The notes under the pieces are model-generated. The model saw nothing but the letters and a program-made list of their open reading frames with translations, did no database searches and was not told the origin of the DNA. Shown piece by piece: positions 49,599 to 59,296 of a stretch of 64,000 nt of DNA. A program made the translations under genes and the position numbers. Source of the stretch: Phycisphaerae bacterium (lineage in GTDB: Bacteria > Planctomycetota > Phycisphaerae > UBA1845). Within the stretch, counting starts at the first letter, position 1; each line of letters opens with the position of its first letter. The stretch spans positions 35,053-99,052 of the forward strand of contig JAJDDQ010000064.1 in the NCBI GenBank assembly GCA_029260215.1. The letters are read 5' to 3'.

Positions 49599-49699
49599 GT
49601 GTATCCCATTCCGGGTGCCACGGTCTGACGCAGTCAGGCCGTGGCGTTTCACGACCCTCACGGCCTGCACTACAAATCGCCTCCCGCTTGGGATACACC
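49599..49699. repeat. Nested inverted-repeat element: outer GTGTATCCCA...TGGGATACAC, inner 13-bp hairpin GCCACGGTCTGAC-gca-GTCAGGCCGTGGC
   Basis: Outer arms 49599-49608/49690-49699; inner arms 49617-49629/49633-49645 (one G-U). Confidence 0.75.
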
Positions 49700-49988
49700 C
49701 CACTGTTGCGGGTGCATGACACTTCCGGCGGGGCGATTGCAGCCCATCAGAACCGCGACACTGAACGCGCCCAATGCGGAAGCGTGAAGGGAGCGGCCGG
49801 ATAATAAACAGCGCCAAGCACCACTCCCCTACCCCGATACGAGATTTGAGAGTCCGCTGAAACTGTCATGTACCTTGCCGTTGCCTCTGACAGGTTCTCA
49901 GCTTGATTGTTTCACACCGGCTCGATAGGATGCCGCGCGAACAGAGTAACCCAATCAATCAATTCGTGCGAAGGAAAGATTCAATACC

Positions 49989-50522
49989 ATGCGTACCGTA
50001 TTTACAACCTCATGCGTGATCCTGGCCTGCTACCTCTCGGGCTGCATCGGCGTCCCCGGCGATATGAACGACAACGCGATGAACGACAACGGTGCGAATG
50101 ACAACGGCGATGCACGGCCGACAACGTTCGCAGCCACGCTGACCGGCGGAGCACAGGTGCCGGCCATCGAGTCGGACGCGAGCGGATCAGCCACATTCGA
50201 CGTCGACGAGACCACCGGCATCATCAGCTACCGCATCGACGTTGCCAACGGAACGGGCATCGTGCAAGCCCACATCCACATCGGCGCAAGCGATGAGAAC
50301 GGCCCTGTCGTCGCGTTCCTGTTCGGAGCGGCCGACCCCGCTGTCGATGTCGATGGCGAACTGATCGAAGGCTCGCTGACAGCCGATGACTTGATCAATG
50401 ATCTCGACGGCGCACCGCTCAGCGATCTGGTGGACGCCCTCATCGCGGGCAACGCTTACGTCAACGTGCATAGCGAAGCCAACGCTTCCGGCGAAGTACG
50501 CGGACAAATCGCAGCCAACTAA
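49989..50522 (+). CDS. CHRD-domain lipoprotein
   Basis: Lipobox LSGC; FAATLTGGAQVPAIESDASGSATF...GIVQAHIHIGASDENGPVVAFLF...ANASGEVRGQI. Confidence 0.88.
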   Translation: MRTVFTTSCVILACYLSGCIGVPGDMNDNAMNDNGANDNGDARPTTFAATLTGGAQVPAIESDASGSATFDVDETTGIISYRIDVANGTGIVQAHIHIGASDENGPVVAFLFGAADPAVDVDGELIEGSLTADDLINDLDGAPLSDLVDALIAGNAYVNVHSEANASGEVRGQIAAN

Positions 50523-50545
50523 AACAAAGAACGCGCCCAACACCG

Positions 50546-51256
50546 ATGAATCTGAAGCGCGTCGCGCGTGAGTTGGTCAAGGAACTGGCTGCGCTGGAAT
50601 TCCAGCAGCCTGTCACGCACGTGTACAACCCGCTCGTCTACGCGCGGAAGCCCTACGAAAAATACATCGACCTCTATGGTCAGGGCACGGGGCGGGCGAT
50701 CCTGTTCGGGATGAATCCGGGGCCTTGGGGCATGGCCCAGACCGGCGTACCCTTTGGCGAGGTCGAACACGTTCGGGATTGGCTGGGTGTTTGCGAAAAA
50801 GTCGGCAAGCCCGATTGCGAACACATCAAACGGCCCGTCCTCGGATTCGACTGCCCGCGCAGCGAAGTGAGCGGCCGGCGCGTCTGGAGCTGGGCGCGGG
50901 AATCGTTCAAAACGCCCAGCCGGTTCTTCGCAAAGTTCTTCGTCGCGAATTACTGCCCGCTCGCGTTCTTGGAATCGACGGGCCGAAACCGCACGCCGGA
51001 CAAGCTGCCAGCCGCCGAGCGCGAGCCGCTTTTTGCATGCTGCGACCGGGCGATGCAGCGCACGGTGGAAACGCTCGAACCGTCCTGCATCGTCGGCATC
51101 GGTGCGTTCGCCGAGTCGCGCGCCCGGGCAGTCGTCGGGCAATGGGACATCCCCATCCACCGCATCCTCCACCCCAGCCCCGCCAGCCCAGCCGCCAACA
51201 AGGGATGGGCCGCGGCTGCAACCAAACAGTTGCAAGAAGCCGGCATTCTCACGTGA
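50546..51256 (+). CDS. SMUG1-family uracil-DNA glycosylase
   Basis: AILFGMNPGPWGMAQTGVPFGEV...FVANYCPLAFLESTGRNRTPDKL...HPSPASPAANKGW. Confidence 0.88.
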   Translation: MNLKRVARELVKELAALEFQQPVTHVYNPLVYARKPYEKYIDLYGQGTGRAILFGMNPGPWGMAQTGVPFGEVEHVRDWLGVCEKVGKPDCEHIKRPVLGFDCPRSEVSGRRVWSWARESFKTPSRFFAKFFVANYCPLAFLESTGRNRTPDKLPAAEREPLFACCDRAMQRTVETLEPSCIVGIGAFAESRARAVVGQWDIPIHRILHPSPASPAANKGWAAAATKQLQEAGILT

Positions 51257-51425
51257 GACAAGAAGCTCGCGTGAGCGCAGACTCATCTCAACATCGACAC
51301 GGCAGTCAATCCACGGTCCGCGCGTGGGCAATCCTCAACATTCCACGGATTCCGTATTTTGAACTTCAACGACACGTGCGCTGCGGTATACTCGGGGTTT
51401 GGATTTCGATCCACGGGAGCTACAC

Positions 51426-53351
51426 ATGGGCCAACAGGAAGTCGACAGCGCATCGAACCCCGAGCAACTGCGGCGGTTCATGAAATCCCTGCTGAACGAC
51501 TTGCGCGCACTCGAAGAGATCATCGCGCAGGGCATGGTCGAAACGGGCGTGCGCCGCATCGGGTGCGAGCAGGAAGTTTTCCTCATCGACAACAGTTGGC
51601 GGCCCATGCCGGTCGCGATGGAAGTCCTGCGCAAAATCGACGCGCCGGAGTACACGACAGAGTTAGGCCGATTCAATCTCGAATTCAACCTGCCCCCGCT
51701 GGCGTTTCAGAGTGACTGCCTGTCGCAACTCGAAAACCTGTTGAACGATCATCTCCGCCGCCTTCAGCGGGCAGCCAGCCATTGCGGAGCCTATGTTCTT
51801 CTCGCTGGCGTCCTGCCGACGCTGCGAAAAACCGATCTCGAACTCGAAAACATGACGCCCCTGCCGCGTTACTTCGCCCTCAACAACGCTCTCAAACGTT
51901 TGCGCGGCGGTGCTTTCGAGTTTCATCTCGCGGGCACGGACGAACTCATCGTCAAACACGACAACGTGCTCATCGAAGCCTGCAACACAAGCTGCCAGAT
52001 GCATTTCCAAGTCGGCCCTGAAGAATTCGCACGCCTGTACAACATCGCTCAGGTCGTGACCGCGCCCACGCTGGCGGCAGCGGCTAACTCACCGATTCTG
52101 TTCGGGCAACGCTTGTGGCACGAAACGCGCATCGCTCTGTTTCAACAGGCGATCGACACGCGAAGCCCAGGGCACCATGTCGAGGAACGCAGCGCCCGCG
52201 TCAGCTTCGGCAACGACTGGGTGAAGGATTCCGTTCTGGAAATTTTCCGCGAAGACATCGCACGTTTTCGCGTGGTGATGGCCCACGAGCTGGACGGCGA
52301 TCCGTTCGACGCGATCAAGCAGGGTCGTGCCCCCACGTTGAAAGCGTTACAGCTTCACAATGGAACGGTCTATCGCTGGAATCGCCCTTGCTACGGCGTG
52401 TGCGATGGGAAGCCGCACCTGCGCATTGAGAACCGCACATTCCCCGCCGGCCCCACAGCCGTAGACGAAGTCGCCAACGCCGCCTTCTGGTTCGGCCTGA
52501 TGGGCGGCATCGCTGAAGAATACGAGGACGTCACGCAGGCCATCGAATTCGACACCGCCAAGCTCAATTTCATCTCGGCTGCCCGCACCGGGCTGGATGC
52601 GCAACTCGTCTGGCTAGACGGCAAAAAATACACAGCCCAGAAGCTGATCTGCGAAAAACTTCTGCCCGTCGCACAACGTGGTCTGGAGCTGCATCAAATC
52701 AACACCGAAGATATCGAACGATTCCTCGGCATTATCGAAAAACGCACCACGTCGGGTACAAACGGAGCCGCCTGGCTGCTAAGGTCGATCGGTGGGCTGA
52801 AGGGACAGGGCACGCCCGGCGAGCGGTTGGCGTCGCTGACGGCCGCAACATTCGTGCGTCAGCAGGAGGGCAACCCGGTCCACGAATGGCCGCCGGCGAG
52901 GCTTGAGGAAGCGGGCGGCTGGCGAAAAAACTTCGTGCGCGTCGAGCAGTACATGACTACCGACCTCTTCACCGTCCACACGGACGAGGTCATCGACCTG
53001 GTGGCCAACCTCATGGACTGGCGGCACATCCGCCACGTGCCGGTCGAGGATGACGACCATCGCGTCGTCGGGCTGGTTTCTTATCGGTCCCTCCTGCGCC
53101 TGCTCGCTCGAAACGTTCCACACGGCGACGACGCCCCGGTGTGCGTAAGTTCCATCATGCAGCGCGACCCGATCACCGTCGCACCCGAAACACCCACACT
53201 GGAAGCCATTGACCTGATGCGCCGAAACCGTGTAGCGTGTCTTCCCGTGGTGAAGGACGGGCGGCTCGTCGGAATCGTCACCGAGCACGATTTTCTGGAG
53301 TTGGCCGCCGACCTTGTGGAATCCTACCTGAGGGGAACGGAATCGGCGTGA
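51426..53351 (+). CDS. Glutamate-cysteine ligase (GCS2)-like protein fused to C-terminal CBS-domain pair
   Basis: IGCEQEVFLID, FNLEFNLPP, FQVGPEEFARLYNIAQ, HLRIENRTFPAGPT; then YMTTDLFTVHTDEVIDLVANLMDWRHIRHVPV...GIVTEHDFLEL. Confidence 0.85.
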   Translation: MGQQEVDSASNPEQLRRFMKSLLNDLRALEEIIAQGMVETGVRRIGCEQEVFLIDNSWRPMPVAMEVLRKIDAPEYTTELGRFNLEFNLPPLAFQSDCLSQLENLLNDHLRRLQRAASHCGAYVLLAGVLPTLRKTDLELENMTPLPRYFALNNALKRLRGGAFEFHLAGTDELIVKHDNVLIEACNTSCQMHFQVGPEEFARLYNIAQVVTAPTLAAAANSPILFGQRLWHETRIALFQQAIDTRSPGHHVEERSARVSFGNDWVKDSVLEIFREDIARFRVVMAHELDGDPFDAIKQGRAPTLKALQLHNGTVYRWNRPCYGVCDGKPHLRIENRTFPAGPTAVDEVANAAFWFGLMGGIAEEYEDVTQAIEFDTAKLNFISAARTGLDAQLVWLDGKKYTAQKLICEKLLPVAQRGLELHQINTEDIERFLGIIEKRTTSGTNGAAWLLRSIGGLKGQGTPGERLASLTAATFVRQQEGNPVHEWPPARLEEAGGWRKNFVRVEQYMTTDLFTVHTDEVIDLVANLMDWRHIRHVPVEDDDHRVVGLVSYRSLLRLLARNVPHGDDAPVCVSSIMQRDPITVAPETPTLEAIDLMRRNRVACLPVVKDGRLVGIVTEHDFLELAADLVESYLRGTESA

Positions 53352-54544
53352 CGACGGGCCTGGAGGAAGTTGAAAAAACCACCGAAACGCGTTTCCAACG
53401 AAAGCTTTGTGACTTCGGAGACCGCGAAGTCGGGCCAACCGTCGTGTGCGTCGGCAGCCTGCACGGAAACGAACCCGCCGGCGTGCTGGCACTCGAGCGC
53501 GTCGCCCGTCGCATCAACAGTCTGAATCCGCACGTTCGTGGGCAATTCGTCGGGTTGGCCGGCAATCTGGAAGCGATTCACCGGCACACGCGCTACGTCG
53601 ATTACGATCTCAACCGCAATTGGACACCGCAATTCAACGACCGTCTGCGCGCAAACAGCACGCACGAATTCACCGCCGTCGAGGAGCGTGAACAATTCGA
53701 GTTGGTCGAAGCGCTCGACGAGGTTTTCGCATCCGCCAGAGGCCAGGTGTACTTCATCGACCTGCACACGACCTCGGGCGTCGGGCCGCCGTTCGTCGTG
53801 CTCAGCGACACACTGCACAACCGTAAGCTGGCGATGCATTTCCCCGTGCCCGTCGTATTAGGGCTTGAAGAGCGCATCGGCGGCACGCTGCCTGGCTACG
53901 TAAGCGACTTGGGCCACATCACAATGGGCTTTGAAGCAGGCCAACACGACGAACCTGCCTCGGTCGATATTGCCGAGGCCGCCGTCTGGACAGCGCTGCT
54001 GACCGCAGGGAGCATCGACCCTGCCGACGTCCCCGAAGCGTCACACTTTCGACAGAAACTGGCAGACGCTGCCAAGGGTCAGCCGAAGATCGTCGAGATT
54101 CGTCACGGGCACCATTGTCGCCCTGAAGACGACTACACCATGTTGCCCGGATTCTTCAACTTCCAGCCGATCGCCAAGGGAACAATCCTCGCACGCGACC
54201 GAACGGGAGACATCGTCGCACCGGTCTCGGGTCGCATGCTTCTTCCGCTTTATCAGCCGCAGGGTTCGGACGGGTACTTCCTCGTCCGACCGGTGCGCAA
54301 GATATGGCTCACCTTGTCGGCGATCTTGCGCCGGCTTCGCGCGGACGCATTAGCCCCTTTGCTCTTCGGAATACGCAAGCATCCGGACATTCCCAACGCG
54401 TTGCTGGTCAATCCGCGCGTCGCCCGCTGGTTCGCCGTCGAAGCCTTACACCTGCTCGGTTACCGCAGGCAGAATCGCGACGGCACGCCATACGTTTTCC
54501 TGCGACGCGAACCCTCTTCAGTCCGAACCAGTCACCATCGCTGA
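53348..54544 (+). CDS. Succinylglutamate desuccinylase/aspartoacylase-family hydrolase
   Basis: GSLHGNEPAGVLAL, VDYDLNRNW, YFIDLHTTSGVGPPFVVL, FEAGQHDEP; GTG start overlapping upstream stop (GTGA). Confidence 0.9.
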   Translation: MTTGLEEVEKTTETRFQRKLCDFGDREVGPTVVCVGSLHGNEPAGVLALERVARRINSLNPHVRGQFVGLAGNLEAIHRHTRYVDYDLNRNWTPQFNDRLRANSTHEFTAVEEREQFELVEALDEVFASARGQVYFIDLHTTSGVGPPFVVLSDTLHNRKLAMHFPVPVVLGLEERIGGTLPGYVSDLGHITMGFEAGQHDEPASVDIAEAAVWTALLTAGSIDPADVPEASHFRQKLADAAKGQPKIVEIRHGHHCRPEDDYTMLPGFFNFQPIAKGTILARDRTGDIVAPVSGRMLLPLYQPQGSDGYFLVRPVRKIWLTLSAILRRLRADALAPLLFGIRKHPDIPNALLVNPRVARWFAVEALHLLGYRRQNRDGTPYVFLRREPSSVRTSHHR

Positions 54545-54667
54545 TGCGATCACCGTGCGGCGGCAGCCGTTCATATCTTTTGAAAGTCAGTGCTTTACCG
54601 TCGCGCCGGGCGTTCGTACCATCACGCATGCGTCGGAATGGGAACACCAAACAGGGAGGCGTGCGGC

Positions 54668-54961
54668 ATGGCCGAAAAACTGTCGGATCAACAGGTTGCC
54701 GAATGTCTGAGCGAGTTGAACGGATGGACACTGACGCGCGCGGGGCAGTCCAATGCAATCACCAAGACGTTCGATCAAGCCGGATTCCTCGCGGGGCTTG
54801 GGTTCGTGACCCGCATCGCGGTTCTGGCAGAACAAGCCGACCATCACCCCGACGTGCTGCTAACCTATCCACGCGTATGCGTCACATTGACCACACACGA
54901 CGCGGGCGGCGTTTCGCAGAAGGACTTCAGTCTGGCCGCCCAAATTGACACTTTGACTTGA
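54668..54961 (+). CDS. Pterin-4a-carbinolamine dehydratase
   Basis: LSELNGWTL, KTFDQAGFLAGLGFVTRIAVLAEQADHHPDVLLTYPRVCVTLTTHDAGGVSQKD. Confidence 0.94.
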   Translation: MAEKLSDQQVAECLSELNGWTLTRAGQSNAITKTFDQAGFLAGLGFVTRIAVLAEQADHHPDVLLTYPRVCVTLTTHDAGGVSQKDFSLAAQIDTLT

Positions 54962-54970
54962 GAACTCGCC

Positions 54971-55987
54971 ATGACCAAAGAAACCACGCCCAGAACGGAC
55001 TCGACGAGCGAAGCGGAAGAAAACACGACCGAACAACCCAAGAAAATCGAGCGCGTGTTCGTTACCGGCGCCACCGGATTCGTCGGGCGACACGTCGTCC
55101 GCGAACTCGTTCTCCGAGGCTACATCCCCGTTTGCCTCGTGCGCTCGCGTGCGCAGTTGGCTAGTGCCACCCGTGATCTCGACCAGCAACGCATCACCAG
55201 CGTCGCGGGGCGACTCACCGACGTCGGCGCATTGCACGCCGCCGCCGAGCAATCCGACGCAGCCATCCATCTTGTCGGCATCATCCTTGAGAACAGGTTG
55301 AAAGGCCAAACCTTCGATCGCGTTCACCGACTGGGCACGACGGCTGTCGTGAACGCGGTGCGGGAGGCCGGCATCCGTCGCCATATCAACATGAGCGCGC
55401 TCGGCTCGCGACCCAACGCGGTGGCCGACTACCACAGAACAAAGTACGCAGCCGAGGAATGCGTGTGGGACAGCGGGTTGGATTGGACCATTTTTCGCCC
55501 GAGCATCATCCACGGGCACGACGGCGAATTCATGCAATTGATGAAAACGTTCGCGTGCAGCCTGATCCCACCGATCATGCCCTACTTCGGCACGGGCGAC
55601 AATCGTCTGCAACCCGTCTCGGTTAAAGACGTTGCCTATTGCTTCGTCGAAGCACTGCGTCGGGACGCGACGATCAGCCAAACCTATTCGCTCGGCGGCC
55701 CGCGACCCTATTCGTGGAAGGAAATGTACGCCCTCTGCCGCCGCCTGATCCCCGGTGCGAAGCGCTGGAAGCCAATGGTATCCCAACCCGTGCCCATCGC
55801 GAAGATGCTGGCGATGACGGTCATGAAAACACCCTTCGTACCACCCAATCTCAAGTTCAACATCGGACAAGTGCAGATGTCCCAGGAGGACAGCGTCTGC
55901 GCAATCGAGCCGGTTGAAGAAGCTTTTGACATCAAGCTCCGTGATTTCGAGTCCGAGTTGGCTCGATATGCACCGCTCATCCGGTAG
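54971..55987 (+). CDS. NAD(P)-dependent epimerase / NDUFA9-like SDR protein
   Basis: RVFVTGATGFVGRHVVRELVLRGY...INMSALGSRPNAVADYHRTKYAAEECV. Confidence 0.93.
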   Translation: MTKETTPRTDSTSEAEENTTEQPKKIERVFVTGATGFVGRHVVRELVLRGYIPVCLVRSRAQLASATRDLDQQRITSVAGRLTDVGALHAAAEQSDAAIHLVGIILENRLKGQTFDRVHRLGTTAVVNAVREAGIRRHINMSALGSRPNAVADYHRTKYAAEECVWDSGLDWTIFRPSIIHGHDGEFMQLMKTFACSLIPPIMPYFGTGDNRLQPVSVKDVAYCFVEALRRDATISQTYSLGGPRPYSWKEMYALCRRLIPGAKRWKPMVSQPVPIAKMLAMTVMKTPFVPPNLKFNIGQVQMSQEDSVCAIEPVEEAFDIKLRDFESELARYAPLIR

Positions 55988-56030
55988 CAGGCCGTTGAAG
56001 AACATGGAATCTCTGTGTGGCTCGATATTT

Positions 56031-56171
56031 CTACATGGCACAGGTTTCCTGTGTGGCACCGGTTTTCAACCGGTGTGAGCGGAGGCCTTCTACATGGCTC
56101 AGATTTCCTGTGTGGCACCGGTTTGCAACCGGTGTGAGCAGAAGCGTTCCATGTGACACAGGTTTCCTGAC
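56031..56171. repeat. 59-bp tandem repeat (2 full copies plus partial third) built from two palindromes CACAGG-TTT-CCTGTG and CACCGGTT-N3-AACCGGTG
   Basis: Copy 1 56031-56089, copy 2 56090-56148, partial 56149-56171. Confidence 0.88.
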
Positions 56172-56337
56172 CGGCAAAAACTCAAGTTGGAAACCCACGC
56201 CACAATTTTTCAACGGTCCGTTAAGGCGGACGCTGTAGAAACATTCCACGAATAACCGCTACAACACTCGAAAAACCCGACCGATCCATGCTACAATGCC
56301 GCCCGGAAAAGCGCACCCAAACAAGAGAGGAAAAACC

Positions 56338-57171
56338 ATGCGTGCAGCCTGCATCGCAACATTACTGCTAACCGCACCCGTCCTAGCCGGCGGGGCCACG
56401 AATATCATGCTCACCATCGACCCCGCACAATCAACAGCCGACTTCGTGCTGTGTGCCGTGGGAAACTGTGATTCGGATGCGTCCACAATCGCCGGTCAAG
56501 TCGTTATCGACCTCGACGACACAGCCGCCCCTTCGAGCATCTCGCTGCGCGATTACGATTTCCTGCTCACCGAAGACCTCAGCTTCAACATCAACTTCCT
56601 CATCGGCGCCATCGACATCAGCACGACGGGCCTCGAACTCATGTACCCATCGCCCGGGCTGGCATTCGGACCCACGGCGATCAACGGCGAAAACATGTTC
56701 ACATTCTTCGACGTGCCAGCGGCTGCGAACGGCAACGCTGCCTACACCGCGACCGGGCTGGCCTGCACACTCATCGAAGCCAACGGCCTGTCATGCACCG
56801 ACGCATTCATCCTTGATGAGCTTGGCGAGCAAACTGCCGACTCGATCGTAGGCATCGTCGCCATCGACGGTAACAACGTAGCCGTCGTACTCGCCGCCTC
56901 AATAACCCTGCCGATCGTGCCCGACGACCCCGACCTTGCGCAGCTTCAATTCCAGGGAACAATCGTCGCCTTCGGCCAACTGCCGGTTACGGTTCCCGGC
57001 GATTTCGACGACGACGGCGACGCAGACTTGTTCGATTACAACGCCTACCTTGACTGCGAAACCGGCCCAGGCGGTGCCCTCGTCGAGGGTTGCGAGACCT
57101 TCGATTTCGATCAGGACAACGACGTTGACGTTTCCGACTTCGCCGTGTTTCAATTCGTTTTTACGGGTTGA
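56338..57171 (+). CDS. Exported protein with C-terminal dockerin-like EF-hand pair
   Basis: AAGAGAGG RBS; signal peptide MRAACIATLLLTAPVLAGG; GDFDDDGDADLFDYNAYLDC...FDFDQDNDVDVSDFAVFQFVFTG. Confidence 0.82.
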   Translation: MRAACIATLLLTAPVLAGGATNIMLTIDPAQSTADFVLCAVGNCDSDASTIAGQVVIDLDDTAAPSSISLRDYDFLLTEDLSFNINFLIGAIDISTTGLELMYPSPGLAFGPTAINGENMFTFFDVPAAANGNAAYTATGLACTLIEANGLSCTDAFILDELGEQTADSIVGIVAIDGNNVAVVLAASITLPIVPDDPDLAQLQFQGTIVAFGQLPVTVPGDFDDDGDADLFDYNAYLDCETGPGGALVEGCETFDFDQDNDVDVSDFAVFQFVFTG

Positions 57172-57209
57172 GTAGCGCGCCGTCGGAAGTGTCGCGAACC
57201 CGTACGGTC

Positions 57210-58799
57210 CTACCGAATGAACATGAACTCGCGGGTGTTAATCAGCGCCCAGTGCAAATCGGACCACCCTGCCTCCGAGTCGGCAGCGTCCACCGCCCAC
57301 CGCTTTTCCCGCGCAGACGGCTCGCGACCGAGCGTGTGCATGAAAAGCCGCTCCACCGCCCGAGCATGCCCAACACCGCCGGTCAGCCAGATGCGCACCG
57401 GGTGCGTTTCGTGCATACGCACCGCGCGATTGAGAAAACCACCGTTGAGCAGCGCAAGTGCCTGCTGAATCGTGGCATCGGTCACACGCTCGCTGATCGT
57501 CTGACGATCATGACAGCCGAGCGTATTGAGAAACGAACCCGCACGCGGCGGATAACGGCGCTCGATCGCCGGGGTATCGCGACGTCGGCCCGACATCGTC
57601 AGCCCGCTGCTGACCAGAACCGAGTCGTGCAACTGCTCAGCCGTCATGCGGCGCAGGCCCATCCGCTCGAAAAAGCGCCCACGCTCCGGCACCTCCGCAG
57701 GCCGGCGACCTCCGTAGCTCGCCAACTGGTACGTCCGTGAATTGCAGATCAGCCGGATGATGTGCTTCAGGTCATATCCGTGCTCGATGAACTCCACCGC
57801 CAGCCAATCCAACAGTGCGGCGTGCGACGGCGGATTCTCCACGCTGAACGCATCGGGCGGATGCACAATGCCTTCGCCGAACAATTTCGCCCACACGCGG
57901 TTCACCGCCACACGCGCGAAATAGGGGTTCTGCCGTTGCGTGACCAGGTCAGCCAACCCCGCCCGCCCGCGTCCGGCAAACGATTTCGCCCCGGTCATGA
58001 ATCGACCGTCACCCGGACCGCCGTCGAAGACCTCGAAAACGGGCCTTGTTACAACATTGTTGCCGACCTGAACTTCCTCGCTCGCCACGCGCCGTGTCCG
58101 TACGTCGCCGACGAAGTCGCGCATGCCATTGTAATCGTCCTGCTTCCACGGCTCGAACGGGTGATCGTGACATTGAGCGCACTTCAGTTGCACGCCGAGG
58201 AACACCTGCGTAATGCCAATGGTCAGCTCGTCAGCGTCCGCCCGGCTGCGCAGCGCGAACATCACCCCCGGATCGTCGTAGACCGTCCCGCTGGCTGCGA
58301 TCATTTCGCGCACCCATTGATCGTAAGGCTTGTTTTCGCGCAGTGAATTGCGAATGTAATCGCGGAACGCGAACGGCTTGGCACCGCGAATGTTGGTCAC
58401 CTCGCGAAGCAGGTCGCCCCAGACCGTCGACCAATGGTCCGCGTAGCGCGTCGACGCCAAGAGAGTGTCAACCAGCTTCTCGCGACGGTTGACGCTTGTG
58501 TCCCGAAATGAGCGAAGCTGCCCCTCGGTCGGAATGACGCCCGCGATATCGAGGTACACCCGCCGGGCGAATTCCATATCCCCAGTCAGATTCGCCGGCG
58601 TGATGCCCAGGTCAACCCACCCCGCAGCAATGAAATTGTCAATTTCATTGTTAGTCCTGCGACGAACTTTCGGCACGCTCGGCTGTTCGAGCGGTAGCGG
58701 ATCGATGATCTTCCGCCCCGTTCCGCCCGCGTAGGGTTCGGGCGCAGCCACCGCCGAACGCCCAGCCACACCCCCCACAAACGCGGCTGCCAGAACCAT
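57210..58799 (-). CDS. DUF1549/DUF1553 planctomycete protein (start uncertain)
   Basis: RRVYLDIAGVIPTEGQLRSF, QVFLGVQLKCAQCHDHPFEPWKQDDY, NRVWAKLFGEGIVHPPDAFSVENPPSHAALLDWLA. Confidence 0.92.
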   Translation of the reverse strand: MVLAAAFVGGVAGRSAVAAPEPYAGGTGRKIIDPLPLEQPSVPKVRRRTNNEIDNFIAAGWVDLGITPANLTGDMEFARRVYLDIAGVIPTEGQLRSFRDTSVNRREKLVDTLLASTRYADHWSTVWGDLLREVTNIRGAKPFAFRDYIRNSLRENKPYDQWVREMIAASGTVYDDPGVMFALRSRADADELTIGITQVFLGVQLKCAQCHDHPFEPWKQDDYNGMRDFVGDVRTRRVASEEVQVGNNVVTRPVFEVFDGGPGDGRFMTGAKSFAGRGRAGLADLVTQRQNPYFARVAVNRVWAKLFGEGIVHPPDAFSVENPPSHAALLDWLAVEFIEHGYDLKHIIRLICNSRTYQLASYGGRRPAEVPERGRFFERMGLRRMTAEQLHDSVLVSSGLTMSGRRRDTPAIERRYPPRAGSFLNTLGCHDRQTISERVTDATIQQALALLNGGFLNRAVRMHETHPVRIWLTGGVGHARAVERLFMHTLGREPSAREKRWAVDAADSEAGWSDLHWALINTREFMFIR

Positions 58800-58845
58800 C
58801 GCGACGGAAAACAAACAGCCAGCCGATAAGCCCAGGACTTCCGTG

Positions 58846-59085
58846 CTAGCCGGCTTTACCGCAGCATTGCTTGAACTTTTTCCCACTACCGCAGGAGCAG
58901 GGATCGTTGCGTCCGGGTTTCTTGTCCACATGGATCGGCTCCACCGGAGGCGGCAGTTCCGGGTCGTCCTCGCCGGGTAGCTGCTTCTTGTACTCCGCCT
59001 CACGGTTTTCCCGTGAGTGAAAGCGATCATCGTTCGATTTATTGTTCACGTTCGTCCTATCTCCTGTTCGTTCGACAGCCCACAA
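58846..59085 (-). CDS. Small SEC-C-motif zinc-binding protein
   Basis: C-terminal [24 protein letters not shown]. Confidence 0.82.
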   Translation of the reverse strand: MWAVERTGDRTNVNNKSNDDRFHSRENREAEYKKQLPGEDDPELPPPVEPIHVDKKPGRNDPCSCGSGKKFKQCCGKAG

Positions 59086-59296
59086 TCAACGCTTCTCGAC
59101 CCATCCTATCCGATTCTCGCGAGGTTTTCGCGGGCGCAAATTCGATCCGTTCGCCGATTATACAGATCGGCGATGGGGTGACACAACTTGCCTGACGCGA
59201 ATTCGCGGATGCAGCTTGCAGGATTTGCGCGTATTCTCTCGCCGGGAAAAGCTCAACCAGCCGCGGGGGCTGGTTCGATCGAATACGGAGCGACCA

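Noticed and set aside
56031-56171. CRISPR-like array
   Set aside because: Contiguous 59-bp tandem units with internal palindromes and no unique spacers; no cas genes nearby.
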